Source: Echinicola vietnamensis DSM 17526 (GTDB lineage Bacteria; Bacteroidota; Bacteroidia; Cytophagales; Cyclobacteriaceae). From it: DNA of 64,000 bases. The stretch lies in contig NC_019904.1 in NCBI RefSeq assembly GCF_000325705.1, forward strand, positions 2,172,001 to 2,236,000, given 5' to 3'. Under the pieces are notes generated by a model. The model was not told the DNA's origin. It saw only the letters and a program-made list of their open reading frames with translations, and searched no databases. Below are positions 61,053-64,000 of this stretch, in pieces. The translations under genes were made by a program, and so were the position numbers. The first letter of the stretch is position 1, and the number at the start of each line of letters is the position of its first letter.

Positions 61053-62197
61053 CTACGAAAAGCTAAGCCTTACAAAAGTCATTTCGTCTTGCTGATTATC
61101 CAAAATCCAGAGCTTTCCATCTTTGGCAAAATACTGGATTATCGACCGGTTAATTTCTGGGATTACCATTTCATGGAGCAGGTTAAACTCCTGATCAAAG
61201 ATGGTCAGGTACACCTTCGTGTTTTTGGCTTCAGGAGTGTTACTTCCCGTCCGGATTTCTCCTTGAATTCAGTTTGGAAAGAAAAACGAAAGTAGCGATC
61301 ACTGTTAGGGTCATATACCAAGTGGCCAAAGCGGATCTGTTCGTTCATTTTTTCGAACACCTCAAACAGCTCCTCGGTAGTTCCAAATCTGTTGTGAAGG
61401 GCTGTGCTGACCTCGTTTGGTGTCAGGTGGCTTTCGTAATCCACTTCTTGAATCTGATTGGCAGCACTGTCATACCAGTAAATTTCATTGGTAAACTGAT
61501 GGGTAATGACTGGAAGGTCGTTTTGGATCGAAAAATAAATGAGCGGGGGAAGATAGGTGTAATCCTCTGAGGACAAGGAGTAATGTTTGATTTTTTCCTC
61601 GGGGTCTATATCAAACCGGCTGACCGTATGCTTGTCAAGGTCAAAAAGGGCCAGTTCGGCCTTATGGTTGGTATTTAGCCCTTCTTCCGTGACCAAGGTC
61701 AGTACTTTTGTTAGGTTTTGATCGATTAGCAGATTTTTACGACAAAGCTCAGCGTCTTGGATAACTTTACCCTTCCAATTCTGATCGATAAGACTGATGT
61801 GTTGGATTGCCTTTCCGTGTAGGTCAAAAACCTTTAGTTTATAAAATCCACTGGAGATCAACAGTAGGTCTTGCTTCAGGTATTGAAAGCTGCTCATGTT
61901 GTTCCCTGCGCCGTTGGGGCCTTCCTTTTGAAAGGGAGTTTTATGGACCAATTCCAACTTGTTGAGGTCAATTTTCTCCAAGTGATGGTCAAAAAGGTTG
62001 AAGTTATAAAGAAACTGTTGGTCATTCGTAATTCCCGAATTTCCTAAGCTACGCTTTACGTCCAGAATCTCACCTTTGGCATCGACGGTCACCGTGTCCA
62101 TGGTATAGGTGAGAGCATCCAACTGCTGTGTGTCATGATCTTTTTGCTGACAGGCACTTATAAGCAAGGGGAACAACCAAAAAAACGATTTTTTCAT
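61053..62197 (-). pseudogene. DUF4221-like six-bladed-propeller lipoprotein, frameshifted near the 3' end
   Basis: Start ATG 62197, where MKKSFFWLFPLLISACQQKD gives a lipoprotein signal (lipobox ISAC); a longer reading upstream has no function. About 310 residues of DUF4221/BF3164-like propeller follow, then the frame ends early at 61205 in ..PKTRRCT. In the -1 frame the coding continues without a break from about 61262 to TAG at 61053 (..PEAKNTKVYLTIFDQEF, then LHEMVIPEIN and IQYFAKDGKLWILDNQ), clearly the true C-terminus. The shift is consistent with loss of one G in a GG(G) run at 61261-61262. It is either a recent inactivating mutation or a sequencing error; the truncated protein would lack about 65 residues. 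Confidence 0.75.
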
Positions 62198-62333
62198 ACT
62201 AAAAAGATAGCGGTTAAGATTGATTACGAGATTAAAATAGGCGGTTTTGAAGGAATGAAAAAGTCGTTTAACGTTATTTAACGAAACCATTAGTTCTTAG
62301 GAGCTGTGTTAAGCTGCCGTGTAGCGTCGAATA

Positions 62334-62420
62334 CAGCATCGAAGCAACTCGTTTTAAGTAGTTTCAGGCCGTTATACTCGTGTGCCGCGGCAGATATTTT
62401 TTATGGCATATTTCGGGTTT
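62334..62420 (-). repeat. Dispersed intergenic repeat, inverted copy
   Basis: Read on the minus strand it begins AAACCCGAAATATGCCATA and later has CGGCCTGAAACTACTT and AGTTGCTTCGATGCTG, matching the left half of 46784-46954 (AAACCCGAAATATGCCATA, CGGTCTGAAATTGCTT, AGTCGCTTCGCTGCTG), with an insertion of about 17 bp. Confidence 0.65.
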
Positions 62421-62423
62421 AAG

Positions 62424-62475
62424 GGCATTCCCAACAACCCCGCTCGCAAGTCCCGTATTGCTAATGCGGGTCATT
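62424..62475. repeat. Hairpin unit related in layout to the 60-bp repeat
   Basis: On the minus strand it shows CCCGCATT-AGC-AATACGGG followed by ACTTGCGAGCGGGG. The layout (GC-rich arm, ATT-3nt-AAT loop, CTxGxGAG-like linker) resembles the 60-bp units at 26978 and 28205, though the primary sequence differs. Confidence 0.35.
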
Positions 62476-62611
62476 GGAGGGTGTCAATCTTACAATCTTT
62501 CAACTTTCCAGTTTCAAATCCTTCCAACCTTATAACATTAAGCCCCATAAACCTTCCAACTCTCCCCAAAACCTCCTAAATTGGTTTGAAAGAGCAAACA
62601 ATCACGAAGCA

Positions 62612-63202
62612 ATGGCTAAAAATAGATTTGAAAAAACCATAGCATCCTTTGATGCGATCAACGCAGAGGATCCTCACAAGGAGGTCATAGATGGAAAAGA
62701 AGTGCCCAAAGAATTGGTTTACGGCCATCGCATGACGGGGATGTTATTGGACTTTGAGCCGGAGGCGTCCGAGACCTTGCGGCTTGCTGCCCGCTGTCAG
62801 CACATCAAGCGGTGGGAAATTCCCCGGGAAGATTATCCCATGGACCGCAAGGGGTATTTGTTGTGGCGGACCAAACTGAAAAAATTTCATGGTGAACTGG
62901 CAGGAAAGCTCATGAAGGAGCACGGTTATGACGATGACGACATTCAGAAAGTAGATGATCTTCTCAATAAAAGAAGGCTTAAAACGGACCCTGAAACACA
63001 GGCATTGGAAGATGTGGTCTGCTTGGTGTTTTTGAAGTATTATTTTGATGATTTTATAGCGAAGCACCGCGATGAAGAGGGGAAGTTGGTGGATATTGTC
63101 CAAAAAACTTGGCGAAAGATGTCCGAGAAAGGGCATCAAGCGGCTTTGGCCATGAGCCATTCGGATGAGGCATTAGGAATTGTGCAGAAGGCGTTGGCGT
63201 AA
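62612..63202 (+). CDS. DUF4202-family protein
   Basis: 196 aa from ATG 62612 (MAKNRFEKTIASFDAINAED). Conserved features: GHRMTGML, LRLAARCQHIKRWEIPREDY, GYLLWRTKLKKFHGELAGKL and DPETQALEDVVCLVFLKYYF with DDFIAKH. The His/Arg/Asp pattern, all-helical prediction and the CQHIKRW motif resemble an HD-like fold, but no reaction is known. Cytoplasmic, no signal. It stands alone downstream of repeats and has no visible terminator. Confidence 0.9.
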   Translation: MAKNRFEKTIASFDAINAEDPHKEVIDGKEVPKELVYGHRMTGMLLDFEPEASETLRLAARCQHIKRWEIPREDYPMDRKGYLLWRTKLKKFHGELAGKLMKEHGYDDDDIQKVDDLLNKRRLKTDPETQALEDVVCLVFLKYYFDDFIAKHRDEEGKLVDIVQKTWRKMSEKGHQAALAMSHSDEALGIVQKALA

Positions 63203-63577
63203 GCGACTTGTCCGCAAAGCGGAAGCCATCACTAATTTGGGTTCAGGAGAATGACCGACAACCTGCATTGTTCCCTGTTCCCAAACCAGGTTTCTTTCGT
63301 TTGGAGTTTTTTTGTTTTCGGTTTTGTGTGGAATGGTTAAGGGCATAGCTGTAAGATTATTACACTGTTTTTTTGTCAAGGATGATATTATTTTTGCCTT
63401 TACCCAGAGTATTTTGATCAATTGGGTTATTTATATTGGTTTATTTGGTGTTTTTTGATATCATTAATGAAAGTGCTTGATTATTTCGGGATTTAAGAAC
63501 GGATCTAATGTGAGGTTTTGAATACCCGAAAGCTCATCGAGTGCTTTTTGAAAGAGACCATACATAAATAACCTACC
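63203..63577. other. 375-bp intergenic region without recognisable features
   Basis: AT-rich, no terminator hairpin with T-run and no supported ORF. Presumed promoter region of the DUF2231 gene. Confidence 0.4.
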
Positions 63578-64000
63578 GTGTTGAAGCGTATAATACATAA
63601 AGCCATTTCAGGAGGGCTCCCGGTGGTCGGCGGGCTGATTTTATCCTTGATAATGGTGGCCATTGCTGTGATTCCGATTCCAGCTGCCCATTGGAGTTTA
63701 GCCTTCCTGGGGAAGCTGCATCCATTATTGGTGCATTTGCCTATAGGCGTGTTTCTGGCACTGGTTTTCTTAGAGTTTGCTAATCAATTTGTTCCTGGAA
63801 AACCCCTTGCTCCAGCCTGCATCGTGCTGTTGTGGCTGACCGTAGTTACCGCTATTCCCACGGTGGTGGTGGGGGCGCTTTTGGCCGGAACGGGTGGCTA
63901 TGGCAGCGATACATTGGTGCTGCACAAGTGGCTCGGGGTGGCTACGGCCTTGGCGAGTATATGGTTGTTGGTCTATAGGGGCAGGCAATCGTCAGCGGCA
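63578..64000 (+). CDS. DUF2231-type membrane protein, partial (3' end beyond window)
   Basis: 141 codons open to the right edge. The start must be GTG 63578 (or TTG 63581), since a TAA lies three codons upstream in frame at 63569. N-terminus VLKRIIHKAISGGLP is followed by helices at about 16-36, 46-66, 77-100 and 115-133. The motif LHPLLVHLPIGVFLALVFLE is the DUF2231 signature. Such domains often head larger proteins with a c-type cytochrome region, which cannot be seen here. Confidence 0.8.
   Translation, partial: MLKRIIHKAISGGLPVVGGLILSLIMVAIAVIPIPAAHWSLAFLGKLHPLLVHLPIGVFLALVFLEFANQFVPGKPLAPACIVLLWLTVVTAIPTVVVGALLAGTGGYGSDTLVLHKWLGVATALASIWLLVYRGRQSSAA

Larger units (their letters stand above)
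62198..62611. other. 414-bp repeat-rich intergenic region
   Basis: Contains a dispersed repeat (62334-62420), a hairpin unit (about 62424-62475) and the leader of the DUF4202 gene. A reading frame entering from TTG 62474 adds 46 low-complexity residues to DUF4202 and is not credible. Confidence 0.5.

Noticed and set aside
62474..62611. Upstream TTG start extending DUF4202 by 46 residues
   Set aside because: The extension is low-complexity, comes from repeat sequence, and the family starts at MAKNRFEKT (62612).
1..64000. CRISPR array, phage, toxin-antitoxin or known anti-phage defence system
   Set aside because: No spaced identical repeats, no cas, phage structural, or defence-family proteins were seen on either strand.
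1..64000. tRNA, rRNA and well-known riboswitches
   Set aside because: I saw no cloverleaf, rRNA or riboswitch consensus by eye; a covariance-model search would be needed to exclude them fully.

Overview
This window comes from a Bacteroidota chromosome, most likely a marine or soil Cytophagia of the Cyclobacteriaceae/Echinicola type. The genus is inference. The supporting evidence is two SusC/SusD pairs, a Por-secretion (T9SS) sorting domain, a periplasmic YYY-type regulator, a Nudix-like arabinose regulator, Na+/solute symporters in place of ABC sugar importers, and TAnnTTTG-type -7 elements. There are no rRNA or tRNA genes, no CRISPR array and no prophage. One intact insertion sequence (IS982 family) is present.

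Left part (1-10.3 kb): a SusD lipoprotein cut by the window edge and its SusC porin, an IS982 element, a large membrane-anchored YYY/LuxR regulator that probably controls that SusCD pair, and a secreted M28 peptidase. The IS separates the regulator from its presumed target. It landed exactly on the regulator's stop codon, and the 5-bp target duplication kept that codon intact.

Middle part (10.3-38 kb) is a glucuronoxylan/arabinoxylan utilisation region. An SDR, a GH67 alpha-glucuronidase and a LacI regulator are divergent from a second SusCD pair, with LacI-type operators between them. Then come mannonate dehydratase (uxuA), a GH115 alpha-glucuronidase and a sodium symporter. After two small unknown genes bracketed by a 60-bp hairpin repeat come an AraC regulator divergent from xylB-xylA, a GH43 glycosidase, araA with a second symporter, and a Nudix-family regulator of the AraR type. 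Together these would release (methyl)glucuronic acid, xylose and arabinose from xylan, import them, and start their catabolism. Uronate isomerase, KDG kinase, araB and araD are not in the window.

Housekeeping stretch (38-46.8 kb): an exported VOC-fold protein, a C-terminal processing protease, an HHE protein/ruvX/def operon, an omega-amidase-like nitrilase, a T9SS-sorted FG-GAP protein and murF.

Right part (46.9-61 kb) is a nitrogen-oxide module: seven molybdenum-cofactor genes in one minus-strand run (moaD, moaE, moaA, moaC, mobA, moeB-rhodanese, moeA), a NarL-type response regulator with a PilJ/NarX-like sensor kinase, a DUF4153 membrane protein, nirD, nirB, and a divergent siroheme methyltransferase (sumT). 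Identical-looking 16-bp palindromes of the NarL 7-2-7 layout (TACGTAA-nn-TTACGTA) lie upstream of moaD and between nirB and sumT, with related half-sites upstream of the kinase. This suggests one regulon linking cofactor, haem and enzyme supply. It is the most interesting prediction in the window.

Right edge (61-64 kb): a DUF4221 lipoprotein gene broken by a one-base frameshift, a region of dispersed palindromic repeats, a DUF4202 gene, and the start of a DUF2231 membrane protein that runs off the window.
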